From an uncultured Pelagibacteraceae bacterium (GTDB lineage: Bacteria > Pseudomonadota > Alphaproteobacteria > Pelagibacterales > Pelagibacteraceae): a DNA stretch of 33,671 bases. Below, in pieces: positions 1 through 9,927 of this stretch. Both the position numbers and the translations under genes were made by a program. The notes under the pieces were generated by a model. It saw nothing but the letters and a program-made list of their open reading frames with translations. It ran no database searches and was not told the DNA's origin. Numbering within the stretch: the stretch's first letter is position 1; each line of letters begins with the position of its first letter. The DNA is taken from positions 5,001 through 38,671 of the forward strand of contig CACKOU010000011.1 of NCBI GenBank assembly GCA_902601895.1, read 5' to 3'.

Positions 1-609
<609 letters not shown>

Positions 610-613
610 TATG

Positions 614-632
614 CACAGAAAAAAATTCTGTG
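614..632 (-). other. Hairpin just upstream of the 23S 5' end
   Basis: Perfect 7-bp inverted repeat, CACAGAA (614-620) and TTCTGTG (626-632), with a 5-nt loop. It lies 4-5 nt before the mature 23S 5' end in the transcript. The position suggests a pre-23S processing or folding element; this is inference. Confidence 0.55.
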
Positions 633-649
633 TTGAATCAAATTTTTAT

Positions 650-673
650 GATTGTTCATCTATTCGAACAATC
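650..673 (-). other. Second spacer hairpin between tRNA-Ala and 23S
   Basis: Perfect 8-bp inverted repeat, GATTGTTC (650-657) and GAACAATC (666-673), around an 8-nt loop. It lies between the boxA-like motif and the 23S-proximal hairpin. It is probably part of the folded spacer of the rRNA precursor. Confidence 0.5.
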
Positions 674-701
674 GGATATAGATATTGATAATTTACTTAA
701 T

Positions 702-719
702 TTCACAGTTTAAAAAGCT
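702..719 (-). promoter_or_regulatory. boxA-like rRNA antitermination motif in the spacer
   Basis: On the minus strand, 719 to 703 reads GCTTTTTAAACTGTGAA. This resembles the boxA plus following bases (consensus near TGCTCTTTAACA, then a TGTGAA segment) found before 23S genes in proteobacteria. It sits between tRNA-Ala and 23S as expected. BoxA recruits NusB/NusE to protect rRNA transcription from Rho. The assignment is by similarity and position only. Confidence 0.5.
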
Positions 720-729
720 AAGTGTTTCA

Positions 730-805
730 TGGTGGAGGATAGCGGGATCGAACCGCTGACCTCCTGAATGCAAATCAGGCGCTCTCCCAGCTGAGCTAAT
801 CCCCC
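730..805 (-). tRNA. tRNA-Ala (anticodon TGC)
   Basis: A 76-nt cloverleaf on the minus strand starts GGGGGATTAGCTCAG at 805 and ends with an encoded CCA at 732-730. The anticodon stem CTGAT/ATCAG encloses TTTGCAT with anticodon TGC, and the T-arm carries GGTTCGATCC. It is the second tRNA of the 16S-23S spacer and lies 7 nt downstream of tRNA-Ile, the usual bacterial Ile-Ala order. Confidence 0.97.
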
Positions 806-812
806 AAGTTCT

Positions 813-889
813 TGGTGGGCCGAGAAAGACTCGAACTTTCGACCCCACCCTTATCAAGGGTGTGCTCTAACCAACTGAGCTACCGGCCC
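813..889 (-). tRNA. tRNA-Ile (anticodon GAT)
   Basis: A 77-nt cloverleaf on the minus strand runs from GGGCCGGTAGCTCAG at 889 to an encoded CCA at 815-813. The anticodon loop reads TTGATAA inside a CCC/GGG stem, giving anticodon GAT. The T-arm has GTTCGAGTC. It is the first tRNA in the 16S-23S spacer. Confidence 0.97.
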
Positions 890-904
890 TCTTTTACAAA
901 AGAG
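889..904 (-). other. Small hairpin at the 5' end of tRNA-Ile
   Basis: CTCTTTT (889-895) and AAAAGAG (898-904) form an inverted repeat that would fold as a 6-bp stem with a 4-nt loop. It abuts, and shares one base with, the first nucleotide of tRNA-Ile. It may help define the tRNA 5' processing site; this is inference. Confidence 0.35.
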
Positions 905-916
905 AAACACTATTTC

Positions 917-948
917 AAGAAGAGAAATGAGGACGGTCAACATTAACC
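917..948 (-). other. 3' arm of the 16S precursor processing stem
   Basis: The plus-strand sequence at 917-948 is nearly identical to the minus-strand sequence of the 16S leader at 2579-2549. In the transcript the two stretches are therefore complementary over about 30 bp: a run of 10, then a run of 7, with G-U pairs and few mismatches between. This is the long-range stem that brings both ends of pre-16S together for RNase III cleavage. The partner arm is listed at 2549-2579. Confidence 0.75.
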
Positions 949-962
949 TGTTATATTTTTTA

Positions 963-985
963 GATTAAAAATTTAATTTTTAATC
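963..985 (-). other. Perfect hairpin just downstream of the 16S 3' end
   Basis: GATTAAAAAT (963-972) and ATTTTTAATC (976-985) form a perfect 10-bp stem with a 3-nt loop. It begins 8 nt after the 16S 3' end in the transcript. It is AT-rich, so chance cannot be excluded, but its placement at the mature end mirrors the 10-bp hairpin on the 5' side (2491-2520). Confidence 0.5.
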
Positions 986-993
986 ATCCTTAG

Positions 994-2467
<1,474 letters not shown>

Positions 2468-2490
2468 TAAAAACGGCGCACACTAGCTTC

Positions 2491-2520
2491 TACATAAATA
2501 CTAAGAAAAATATTTATGTA
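2491..2520 (-). other. Perfect 10-bp hairpin in the 16S leader
   Basis: TACATAAATA (2491-2500) and TATTTATGTA (2511-2520) form an uninterrupted 10-bp stem with a 10-nt loop. It lies about 24 nt before the mature 16S 5' end in the transcript. It probably folds next to the RNase III stem in pre-16S. Confidence 0.55.
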
Positions 2521-2525
2521 ATGTT

Positions 2526-2570
2526 GAAGTGTGTACGACAAATTTTGGTAACCTTAACCGTCCACACTTC
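2526..2570 (-). other. Local 16S-leader hairpin that competes with the processing stem
   Basis: GAAGTGTG (2526-2533) and CACACTTC (2563-2570) are exact 8-bp complements around a 29-nt loop. The 2563-2570 arm is also part of the leader arm (2549-2579) of the long-range 16S stem. The two structures therefore cannot form at the same time. Confidence 0.5.
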
Positions 2571-2579
2571 TCTTCTTAA
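2549..2579 (-). other. 5' arm of the 16S precursor processing stem
   Basis: This leader segment is complementary in the transcript to the spacer segment at 917-948. It begins, in transcript order, with AAGAAGAGAA and contains GGACGGT. Pairing would enclose the whole 16S sequence, as expected for an RNase III substrate. Confidence 0.75.
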
Positions 2580-2601
2580 AATTTTACAAATTAAATAGCT
2601 A

Positions 2602-2621
2602 ATTGGGTTATTATGCCCAAT
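2602..2621 (-). other. Short GC-rich hairpin in the rRNA leader
   Basis: ATTGGG (2602-2607) and CCCAAT (2616-2621) form a 6-bp stem with an 8-nt loop. It is unusually GC-rich for this genome. It lies about 25-45 nt downstream of the predicted transcription start. No following T-run marks it as a terminator; function unknown. Confidence 0.35.
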
Positions 2622-2652
2622 AAATAACAATTTTAAATAATTGAGTGGATCG

Positions 2653-2680
2653 CTTATATTAGAAAAAATTTATAAATCAA
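2653..2680 (-). promoter_or_regulatory. Predicted rRNA operon promoter
   Basis: On the minus strand, a -35-like TTGATT (2680-2675), a 16-nt spacer and a -10-like TATAAG (2658-2653) lie about 185 nt before the 16S 5' end. Transcription would start near 2646, giving a leader of roughly 180 nt. The 2468-2747 stretch holds only this leader, the promoter and the upstream region of the divergent M23 gene; I see no gene in it. Confidence 0.5.
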
Positions 2681-2747
2681 GATATTAGATAAATAAAAAA
2701 TATGTTAAAAAGCCTTAAATATCAACAACTTATAGGTGTTTAATTAA

Positions 2748-4058
2748 GTGATAAAAAAGAAAATCCTAGACAATTTTAAGAATTTGTCATTATTTGTATG
2801 GGTTATTGGTTTAATTTTAATAACTTTTATCACTCTTAAAGTATATAAAGATAATAATAGCAGTAAACACGAAAATTTTTTTGAGATATTTAATAACATT
2901 TATTTACTAAAAACATTTAAAGAAATAACTAGCAACTTAGAGTCAAGATATTCTATTGTTAAACATACTGCAAAAGACGGAGATACATATCAAAGTATTA
3001 TTAATAAGCTAGATTTAAACAAAAAAGAAAAAAAATATATTCTAGCATCAATTGGTAAAAGAAAAAATCTAAAAATTTTAAAAACTGGTCAAAAGTTTGT
3101 CTTTAAAATTGATAAGATCGATGAACCTAAACTTATACAGTTTAAAATTGAAACAGATAAAAAAAATGAAGTTCTATTCTCTAGGAAAATAAGTAAAGAA
3201 AAAAAAGTCAAATTTGATGTAAAGTTAATTCAAAAAAATTTAGATAAAGTAATAGTTTATAAAGAAAGCTCTATATCAAGTAGTTTATATTCTAGTGCAA
3301 TCAACTCTGGTATTAAACCAAATATTATTATTGATTTTGCTAGATTATATGGATTTCAAATTGATTTTCAGAGAGATATTTGGAGAGATGATAGTTTTCA
3401 AATTATATATGAAGAATATAGAGATGACAAAAATAATTTAATTGATACTGGGGATATAATTTTTGCAAATTTAAATTTACAAAATGCAAATTATGAGATG
3501 TATAGATATCAATATAAAGATGATAAGTATGATTATTTTGATGAAAATGGAAAAAGTATTAAAAAAACTTTAATGAAGACACCAATTAACGGTGCAAGGC
3601 TTTCATCATCTTTTGGAAAAAGAAAACATCCAATCCTAGGATATACTAAAATGCATACTGGAACTGATTTTGCTGCACCAATGGGGACACCCATAATGGC
3701 TTCGGGTGACGGAATAATAACAAAAGCAGGGTGGTGTGGTGGTGGTGGAAATTGTGTTAAAATAAAACATAACAAAACATATCAAACGGTATATGCACAT
3801 CTGTCAAAATTTAATAATAAAATAAAAAAAGGTTTAAGAGTCAAACAAGGTCAGATAATTGGATATGTGGGTTCAACTGGTCTTTCTACTGGGCCACATC
3901 TTCATTATGAAGTTATAGAAAATGGCAGAAAAATTAATTCCCAAAAGTTAAAATTACCTTCGGGAAAGATACTCAGTGGAAAAGAGAGAAAAGATTTTGA
4001 AATAAGCAAAATTAAAATTGATGTATTAAAGTCAAATCTAATATCTAAATTAAATTAG
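2748..4058 (+). CDS. Membrane-anchored M23-family peptidoglycan endopeptidase
   Basis: A 436-aa protein predicted to cut peptidoglycan cross-links in the periplasm as a zinc DD-endopeptidase of the MepM/NlpD type. One N-terminal membrane segment lies at about residues 13-32. A LysM/OapA-like stretch follows at about 52-110 (KDGDTYQSIINKL... LKTGQKF). The C-terminal peptidase M23 domain has HxxxD with H303 and D307 and the HLH motif at 384-386, so the zinc ligands are intact. Start is GTG, with AGGTG about 10 nt upstream; no better start is seen. It is divergent from the rRNA operon and convergent with DUF4167, 13 nt from its stop. Family assignment is firm; whether it acts alone or as a division activator is not visible. 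Confidence 0.92.
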   Translation: MIKKKILDNFKNLSLFVWVIGLILITFITLKVYKDNNSSKHENFFEIFNNIYLLKTFKEITSNLESRYSIVKHTAKDGDTYQSIINKLDLNKKEKKYILASIGKRKNLKILKTGQKFVFKIDKIDEPKLIQFKIETDKKNEVLFSRKISKEKKVKFDVKLIQKNLDKVIVYKESSISSSLYSSAINSGIKPNIIIDFARLYGFQIDFQRDIWRDDSFQIIYEEYRDDKNNLIDTGDIIFANLNLQNANYEMYRYQYKDDKYDYFDENGKSIKKTLMKTPINGARLSSSFGKRKHPILGYTKMHTGTDFAAPMGTPIMASGDGIITKAGWCGGGGNCVKIKHNKTYQTVYAHLSKFNNKIKKGLRVKQGQIIGYVGSTGLSTGPHLHYEVIENGRKINSQKLKLPSGKILSGKERKDFEISKIKIDVLKSNLISKLN

Positions 4059-4071
4059 TAAAATTGTCCTT

Positions 4072-4446
4072 TTACGTATCTTTTTTTTGTTCAGTGGTTT
4101 CTAAATTTTTTTTTTTTTCTTCCTGAATTGAATTTGTATGAGTTAAGATTTGTTTAACTAAATCTTGTGAGCTAAGGATTCTATAAAAATGATCAGAATG
4201 TTGAAGATAGTTTTCAGATAAAATTTTATCACCATTTGACAAAGCCTCCCTTGCAAGATCATTATATTTTTCAATTAGTTTTGCTGCATTTTGGTTATTC
4301 CTTCCAGGATTCTTTCTTTTAAAATCTGTTTGACTATTAAAATCTACATTTACTTTATGACCATTACCATTTCTTTTTCTGAAGTTACGGTCGTTATTTG
4401 ATTTATATCTGTTTCTTCTGTGATTATTTTTAAAAGAACCTATCAT
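4072..4446 (-). CDS. DUF4167 family protein
   Basis: 124 aa. The N-terminal ~45 residues are very basic and Arg/Asn-rich (SFKNNHRRNRYKSNN and similar), suggesting nucleic-acid binding. Then comes the DUF4167 core, NPGRNNQNAAKLIEKYNDLAREAL to QHSDHFYRI at about residues 47-90. A short charged tail is encoded across a run of 13 A (4106-4118). In alphaproteobacteria this family typically follows prmC, as here: its ATG overlaps the prmC TGA by 4 nt (ATGA), so translation is likely coupled. Function is unproven; a role near ribosomes or RNA is only an inference from the basic N-terminus and the prfA-prmC context. Confidence 0.88.
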   Translation of the reverse strand: MIGSFKNNHRRNRYKSNNDRNFRKRNGNGHKVNVDFNSQTDFKRKNPGRNNQNAAKLIEKYNDLAREALSNGDKILSENYLQHSDHFYRILSSQDLVKQILTHTNSIQEEKKKNLETTEQKKDT

Positions 4447-5285
4447 AATTTTGTACTAATTATTATTCTATCATTTCCAAAGTAGTCTTTAGATATTTTG
4501 TTAACATAGAAACCATTAAGCTTTAAGATTTTTTTAGAATGCCTTAATTGCTTACTATCAATTTCAATTATAAGTTTTCCATTAATTTTTAATAATTTTT
4601 TACTTTTTACAATTATTTTTTTTAAACAATCTAAACCCTGTGTACCACCATATAGAGCTTGCTTTGGCTCGTGTAATCTCACATCATCAGTTAATCTTAC
4701 AAAATCGCCATAATTTATGTAAGGAGGATTAGAAACAATAAAATCATAGTTATTATGATTAAATTTGTCAATATTGATATTTATGAATTTAATTTTATTT
4801 TGTAACTGATGCATTTTTGCATTACCTGCAGCAACTTTAAGAGCTTTTTTACTAATATCTATAGCTGTTCCTTTGAATTTAGGCCTCTCTTTAATGATTG
4901 ATATCAAAATGCATCCAGATCCTGTTCCTATATCCAAAATTTTTTTGTAGGAATGTAAATTTGTCAATTTTAAGACTTCATCAACAATTATTTCAGTTTC
5001 TGGTCTCGGGACTAAAACATCTTTGTTAACTTGAAAGTTATATCTCCAAAATTCCTTTTTTTTTAATATATATGCAATTGGCTCTTTATTTATTCTTCTT
5101 GAAACTAATTTTGTAAATTTAATTAAATTCCTCTTTTCAATTTTTTTATTTAAATTAATTAATAATTTTTCTCTAGTAAAGTTTAGTGTCTTTGACAAAA
5201 GTAACTCGGAGTCAAGTCCATAAGATTTAACATTATTTAATTTTAGCAACTTATTTGCATAATTTAGAGTCTCTAAATAGTTCAT
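4443..5285 (-). CDS. prmC: Peptide chain release factor glutamine N5-methyltransferase
   Basis: 280 aa. PrmC methylates the glutamine of the GGQ motif of release factors, using S-adenosylmethionine, and so stimulates termination. The N-terminal helical substrate-binding domain is about residues 1-75. RPETE is at 94-98, SAM motif I DIGTGSG at 118-124, and the catalytic NPPY at 186-189. Length is normal. It lies directly downstream of its substrate's gene: its ATG overlaps the prfA TAA by one base (TAATG), and its own stop overlaps the DUF4167 start. The pairing with prfA makes the assignment firm. Confidence 0.97.
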   Translation of the reverse strand: MNYLETLNYANKLLKLNNVKSYGLDSELLLSKTLNFTREKLLINLNKKIEKRNLIKFTKLVSRRINKEPIAYILKKKEFWRYNFQVNKDVLVPRPETEIIVDEVLKLTNLHSYKKILDIGTGSGCILISIIKERPKFKGTAIDISKKALKVAAGNAKMHQLQNKIKFININIDKFNHNNYDFIVSNPPYINYGDFVRLTDDVRLHEPKQALYGGTQGLDCLKKIIVKSKKLLKINGKLIIEIDSKQLRHSKKILKLNGFYVNKISKDYFGNDRIIISTKL

Positions 5286-6358
5286 TAATTTATTTTACTA
5301 AGTTCATCTTCTTGAGCTCTTAAACTGAGACTTTCTACCATTTCATCAAAAATTTCACCCTCCATAAATTCCTCTAGTTTGTGCAAAGTCAAATTTATCC
5401 TATGGTCAGTTACTCTTCCTTGAGGAAAATTATATGTTCTAATCCTTTCAGATCTGTCTCCAGTTCCAATTTTGCTTTTTCTGTCTTTTGATCTTTCTTG
5501 ATCAATTTTTTGTCTTTCGAAATCATAAATTCTTGATCTCAAAATTTTTAATCCTTTTTCTTTATTTCTTATTTGTGACTTTTCGTCTTGCTGACTTACA
5601 ACAATGCCAGTTGGAATGTGAGTAATTCTTACTGCTGAGTCTGTTGTATTAACACTTTGGCCACCTGGTCCACTACTTCTAAATACATCTATTCTAAGAT
5701 CTTTTTCATCTAACTTTATATCTAGATCTTCTGCTTCGGGTAAAACAGCGACAGTGGCAGCTGATGTGTGGACTCTGCCTTGAGTTTCAGTGTCTGGTAC
5801 TCTTTGTACTCTGTGAACTCCGCTTTCGTATTTTAATGATGAATAGATATTTTTTCCCTTAATAATGGCAATAACTTCTTTAAGGCCTCCAGCATCACTT
5901 TTAGAAATTGAAATAATTTCTATATTCCATTTTTTTTTCTGGCAAACTTTTTCATACATTTTGAATAAATCTGAGGCAAAGAGACTAGCCTCTAAACCAC
6001 CGGTTCCTGCTCTAATTTCTATAATGGCATTTTTACCATCCGCCTGATCTTTGGGCAATAAGAACAATTTAATAATTTTTTCATTTTTAAAGTAATTTTT
6101 TTTTAAATTCACTAATTCAATGTTTGCAAATTCTATCATTTCAGAATCTGAGTTTTTATCTTTTATAATGTTATTTAAATCATCATTTTCTTTTTTAAAG
6201 TTTAAATATTCTTTAGCTTGTTTTATTATTCCATTTAAATCAGAATATTCTTTTGAAATTTCAGCATATTTATCTTTATCCAACTCTCCTGAGGAAAGTT
6301 CTTTCTCTAGACTAAGATGTCTACTAATTAAATTTTTTACTTTTTCCTCTGGGAGCAT
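5285..6358 (-). CDS. prfA: Peptide chain release factor 1
   Basis: 357 aa, the normal length for RF1, which recognises UAA and UAG and triggers peptidyl-tRNA hydrolysis. The GGQ motif is at 232-234 within [17 protein letters not shown]. The codon-recognition tripeptide of RF1 (P-x-T) appears as PDT at 188-190 within [10 protein letters not shown]. The form is PxT, not the SPF of RF2, which supports RF1. It is 11 nt downstream of ispG and coupled to prmC by a one-base overlap. All parts of the factor are present. Confidence 0.97.
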   Translation of the reverse strand: MLPEEKVKNLISRHLSLEKELSSGELDKDKYAEISKEYSDLNGIIKQAKEYLNFKKENDDLNNIIKDKNSDSEMIEFANIELVNLKKNYFKNEKIIKLFLLPKDQADGKNAIIEIRAGTGGLEASLFASDLFKMYEKVCQKKKWNIEIISISKSDAGGLKEVIAIIKGKNIYSSLKYESGVHRVQRVPDTETQGRVHTSAATVAVLPEAEDLDIKLDEKDLRIDVFRSSGPGGQSVNTTDSAVRITHIPTGIVVSQQDEKSQIRNKEKGLKILRSRIYDFERQKIDQERSKDRKSKIGTGDRSERIRTYNFPQGRVTDHRINLTLHKLEEFMEGEIFDEMVESLSLRAQEDELSKIN

Positions 6359-6369
6359 TTATGTACTAG

Positions 6370-7464
6370 TTATAAGTTTGAGGTTTTTTCTTCAACTAAA
6401 GTAACGATTTTATTTATCATATCTTTTGTCATTACTTTTTCTGTTTCTAAACCATTTAAATACAACATGTGATTATCTTTTCCACCGCCAGTTATACCTA
6501 TTTCTGTTTGTTTTGCCTCTCCTGGTCCATTAACAACACATCCTATAATCGATAGTGTTATTGGTTTTTTTATGTGAGATAATCTTTTTTCTAATATTTT
6601 GACAGTTTCAATAACTTGAAATGCTTGTCTTGCGCAAGAGGGGCATGAGATAATCTTTACACCTCTGTTTCTTAAATTGAGTGACTTTAAAATTTCATTC
6701 CCAACTTTAATCTCTTCAATAGGATCATCAGAAAGTGATACTCTTATAGTATCTCCGATCCCATTTAATAACAAACTCCCAAATCCTATTGATGTTTTTA
6801 TACTACCGGGTAGATAGCTGCCTGCCTCTGTAATTCCTAAATGAAGTGGATAATCAGTTTTGTCTGATAATAATTTATATGCAGCTATCGACAAAAATAC
6901 ATCTGAAGATTTAACACTAATTTTTAAATTTGAAAAATCCATATCCTCTATTATCTTTATATTTCTTAAGGCACTTTCAACTAATGCTTCGGGACAAGGT
7001 TCCTTATATTTTTCAAGAATATCTTTTTCTAACGATCCTGCATTAACTCCAATTCTAATGGAGCAATTATTATTTTTTGCTGCAGAGATAACCTCTGATA
7101 CTCTTTTTACATCTCCGATATTTCCTGGATTTATACGAAGACAATCTGCACCATTCTCTGCTGCTTCAATTGCTCGTTTATAATGAAAATGAATATCTGC
7201 CACTATTGGAACATCTATATGTTTAATTATTGTTTTTAGTGATTCAGTAGATCCACTATCAGGGCAGGAAACTCTAACAATATCAGCACCGGCCTCCGCA
7301 ACTTTATTTATTTGTTCTATTGTTGACTTATGATCCGTAGTTAATGTGTTTGTCATTGTTTGAACTGTGATTGGATTATTTCCACCAACTTTTATTTTAC
7401 CGACACTAATTTCTTTTGTTTTCTTTCTTTTAATATTTCTAAATGGTCTAATTTCAGATTTCAT
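6370..7464 (-). CDS. ispG: 4-hydroxy-3-methylbut-2-enyl diphosphate synthase (flavodoxin/ferredoxin-type)
   Basis: 364 aa. IspG (GcpE) converts MEcPP to HMBPP in the MEP isoprenoid pathway with a [4Fe-4S] cluster. The N-terminal TIM barrel shows VQTMTNT at 34-40 and ADIHFHY at 89-95. The cluster ligands are visible as C274 and C277 (SCPSC) and C309 ([10 protein letters not shown]), with E316 nearby. The ATG overlaps the lysC stop by 4 nt, so it is translationally coupled to lysC. Its place between lysC and prfA is not the common alphaproteobacterial arrangement, where prfA usually follows lysC more closely. Confidence 0.97.
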   Translation of the reverse strand: MKSEIRPFRNIKRKKTKEISVGKIKVGGNNPITVQTMTNTLTTDHKSTIEQINKVAEAGADIVRVSCPDSGSTESLKTIIKHIDVPIVADIHFHYKRAIEAAENGADCLRINPGNIGDVKRVSEVISAAKNNNCSIRIGVNAGSLEKDILEKYKEPCPEALVESALRNIKIIEDMDFSNLKISVKSSDVFLSIAAYKLLSDKTDYPLHLGITEAGSYLPGSIKTSIGFGSLLLNGIGDTIRVSLSDDPIEEIKVGNEILKSLNLRNRGVKIISCPSCARQAFQVIETVKILEKRLSHIKKPITLSIIGCVVNGPGEAKQTEIGITGGGKDNHMLYLNGLETEKVMTKDMINKIVTLVEEKTSNL

Positions 7465-8672
7465 ATGTCTAATTTAAATTCTCTGTGTAAGCATTTTATT
7501 GCTTTTGTAACATTTGTCCTTTTTATTAAAACTGATATTTTTATTTCTGATGTTGAAATAACTTGTATATTTATATTTTTTCTAGCTAGCGCTTGAAACA
7601 TTCTAAATGTTACACCTGGAGTTGTGATCATCCCAACACCAATAATTGAAACCTTTGATACATTTTTATCAAAAACCATTTTTTTAAAAATAATATTTTT
7701 ATTTTTATTTATAATTTTTTTAGTTTTATTTAAATCATATGACTTTATTGTAAAAGTGAGATCAGTTTCTTTGCCATTTGCAGAAATATTTTGAACTACC
7801 ATATCAACATTAATTGAATTTTGTGAAAGAGGTTTAAATATTGAGGCTGCTATACCTGGTTTATCTTTAACTCCTAATAATGATACTTTTGCATCATTAT
7901 CTGTTGTGGAAATACCTGTAATAATTTTATTATTAATGATATTTTTTCGTTTTGTTATTAAAGTCCCTGGTTTATTAACAAATGATGACTTTACCTCAAT
8001 ATTAATCCTATTTAATCTTGCATCCTGTATTGAGTCCGGCTGCATAACTTTTGATCCCATAGAAGCCATCTCTAACATTTCTTCATAAGATATATTTTTA
8101 ATTTTTTTTGCTGAAAGAAGTTTATTTGGATCTGTGGTATATACCCCCTCCACATCCGTATATATTACACATCGATAAGCTTTGAAAAACTTTGCAAACA
8201 TAATTGCGCTAGAATCAGAGCCGCCTCGACCAATAGTTGTAATATTTAGATTCTTGTCCACACCTTGGAAACCAGCTATAATAGGAACTCCTCCAGATTT
8301 TAAAAATTTTAGTATTTTAGTCTTATTTATGTATTTAATTCTTGAATATTTATGCTTTCCCTCAGTTAAAATTGGTATTTGCCAAGCCATCCAAGACCTT
8401 GATTTAATACCTTCTGAAGATAGTTGACCTGCTAATAATGAACACGAAATTTGTTCACCAGCCGAAACAAGTGTATCATACTCTTGATCGGGAAATTTTT
8501 TGCTTATTTCTTGTGACATGTTTATCAATTTGTTGGTAGTTCCGCTCATCGCAGACGATAAAACTATTACGTTATATTTTTTTGAATAAGATTTTATTAT
8601 TTTAGATACTTCTTTAATTCTTTGAATTGATCCTACTGATGTGCCTCCAAATTTTAGTACAATAGTTTTCAT
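7461..8672 (-). CDS. lysC: Aspartate kinase
   Basis: 403 aa. It phosphorylates aspartate, the first step towards lysine, threonine, methionine and diaminopimelate. The catalytic domain begins with KFGGTSV (7-13) and includes the [11 protein letters not shown] segment near residue 175. Two C-terminal ACT domains (about 265-330 and 345-403; KPGIAASIF and [15 protein letters not shown]) indicate feedback control by end-product amino acids. It is the first gene of the lysC-ispG-prfA-prmC-DUF4167 operon. A TTGACA hexamer on the minus strand at 8732-8727 is a possible -35 element in the 66-bp divergent gap with ubiG, but its -10 is weak. Confidence 0.96.
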   Translation of the reverse strand: MKTIVLKFGGTSVGSIQRIKEVSKIIKSYSKKYNVIVLSSAMSGTTNKLINMSQEISKKFPDQEYDTLVSAGEQISCSLLAGQLSSEGIKSRSWMAWQIPILTEGKHKYSRIKYINKTKILKFLKSGGVPIIAGFQGVDKNLNITTIGRGGSDSSAIMFAKFFKAYRCVIYTDVEGVYTTDPNKLLSAKKIKNISYEEMLEMASMGSKVMQPDSIQDARLNRINIEVKSSFVNKPGTLITKRKNIINNKIITGISTTDNDAKVSLLGVKDKPGIAASIFKPLSQNSINVDMVVQNISANGKETDLTFTIKSYDLNKTKKIINKNKNIIFKKMVFDKNVSKVSIIGVGMITTPGVTFRMFQALARKNINIQVISTSEIKISVLIKRTNVTKAIKCLHREFKLDI

Positions 8673-8721
8673 GAGTAGTTTTATTTACAAGCTATATTAT
8701 ATTGATAAAATACATCAAATT

Positions 8722-8727
8722 TATAAT
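8722..8727 (+). promoter_or_regulatory. -10 element (TATAAT) for ubiG
   Basis: A perfect TATAAT lies 11 nt before the ubiG ATG. A TTGATA hexamer at 8702-8707 is a candidate -35, but at only 14 nt spacing. The predicted transcript would start near 8734 and have a leader of about 5 nt, so translation may be nearly leaderless. The minus-strand TTGACA towards lysC overlaps this element. Confidence 0.4.
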
Positions 8728-8738
8728 GTCAATAAAGA

Positions 8739-9467
8739 ATGAGTAATAATACTATAAATAAGAAAGAAATCGAAAAATTTAACAAAATTGCAGAAGAATG
8801 GTGGGATCCTGATGGGAAATTTAAACCTCTCCATAAATTTAATCCCATTAGGATAGAGTATATAAAAAATAATGTTATGGATAATTTCAATCTATCTTCA
8901 GACATAAAACCTTTTAGAGGCATATCTGTCCTTGATATTGGATGTGGTGGAGGACTTTTATCTGAACCTATGGCAAGACTTGGAGCAAATGTTGTTGGTA
9001 TAGATGCATCAAAAAAAAATATAGATGTTGCAAAACATCATTTGAATAAAAGTAATTTAGAAATAGAGTATTATAATAGTTCCCCAGAAAATTTTAATTC
9101 TAAAAGAAATTTTGATGTAATTCTTAATATGGAAATAGTTGAACATGTTGATGACGTACAAAAATTTATAAATGAAAGTTCAAAATTTTTAAATAAAAAC
9201 GGTATTATGTTTATAGCCACATTAAATCAAACTTTAAAATCTTATGTATTTGCCATACTAGGTGCTGAATATATTCTTAGATGGCTTCCAATAGGAACAC
9301 ATGATTGGAATAAATTTATAAAACCAAAAAATTTAGAAAAAATTTGTGAATCTAGTATGCTTAAATTGAAAAAGGTTAATGGGGTTAAATTTAATCCAAT
9401 CTTAAATAAATGGAAAATCTCTAACGATAAATCAGTAAATTATATAAGTGTTTTTAAAAAAATTTAG
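8739..9467 (+). CDS. ubiG: Ubiquinone biosynthesis O-methyltransferase
   Basis: 242 aa, usual length. UbiG performs both O-methylations of ubiquinone synthesis. The N-terminal EEWWDPDGKFKPLHKFNPIRIEY-type segment (19-41) is the UbiG signature. SAM motif I is DIGCGGG at 66-72. The NMEIVEHVDD stretch and the C-terminal LGAEYILRWLPIGTHDW also match UbiG. It is transcribed alone, divergent from lysC, and its last 4 nt overlap the convergent DUF1178 gene. Confidence 0.95.
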   Translation: MSNNTINKKEIEKFNKIAEEWWDPDGKFKPLHKFNPIRIEYIKNNVMDNFNLSSDIKPFRGISVLDIGCGGGLLSEPMARLGANVVGIDASKKNIDVAKHHLNKSNLEIEYYNSSPENFNSKRNFDVILNMEIVEHVDDVQKFINESSKFLNKNGIMFIATLNQTLKSYVFAILGAEYILRWLPIGTHDWNKFIKPKNLEKICESSMLKLKKVNGVKFNPILNKWKISNDKSVNYISVFKKI

Positions 9468-9889
9468 TTCTCCTTATCCTCAATCCAAGGTATCATTGAC
9501 GTTTCAATTCCTTCCTCTTTTAATTCCTTAATATCTTCAATTGAAGCCTTGCCATAAATATTTTTTTTGTTTTGATTTTTTTTATAATGAATTGATCTTG
9601 CTTCATATGCAAAATTCTCCCCAACATATTCAAAATTTTGTTTTATAAATTTTTGGTATTCTTTGAGTTTTTTTTTTATATTTTTATTATTTTTATCTAT
9701 TTTATTATCAATTTTGAAATTTGAGTTAGCTAGATTAGGTTTCATTAATGATTTTTCAATCCTACGTGAATTACATTTTTGACAATTAAGAAGTTTTAAT
9801 TTTTTTAGTTTATCAAATTCCTTTGAACCTGAAAACCAACTTTCAAACTCTGTATTACAATTTTTGCAATTAAGTAAGTATTTAATCAT
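9464..9889 (-). CDS. DUF1178 family zinc-ribbon-like protein
   Basis: 141 aa of unknown function. The first 45 residues hold two cysteine pairs, CKNC near residue 8 and CQKC near residue 36, typical of a small zinc ribbon. A lysine/asparagine-rich linker follows, then the conserved tail EYVGENFAYEARSIHY... YGKAS, with the family's closing stretch on EEGI. Length and both conserved blocks fit DUF1178, a family common in alphaproteobacteria. It lies 38 nt downstream of argJ and overlaps the ubiG 3' end by 4 nt. Confidence 0.88.
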   Translation of the reverse strand: MIKYLLNCKNCNTEFESWFSGSKEFDKLKKLKLLNCQKCNSRRIEKSLMKPNLANSNFKIDNKIDKNNKNIKKKLKEYQKFIKQNFEYVGENFAYEARSIHYKKNQNKKNIYGKASIEDIKELKEEGIETSMIPWIEDKEN

Positions 9890-9927
9890 ATTTTTTAATT
9901 TAATAACGCTTTTGTAAAATTCAATGA

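Noticed and set aside
3533-3775. Antisense open frame in the M23 gene, and similar antisense frames in prfA, secA, glcB, aroA, rpsA and others.
   Set aside because: They are shadows of the AT-rich codons of strong genes, without start signals or family features.
4072-4118. T-rich tracts after the M23 gene as an intrinsic terminator.
   Set aside because: They are coding A-runs of the opposite gene, with no GC-rich stem before them.
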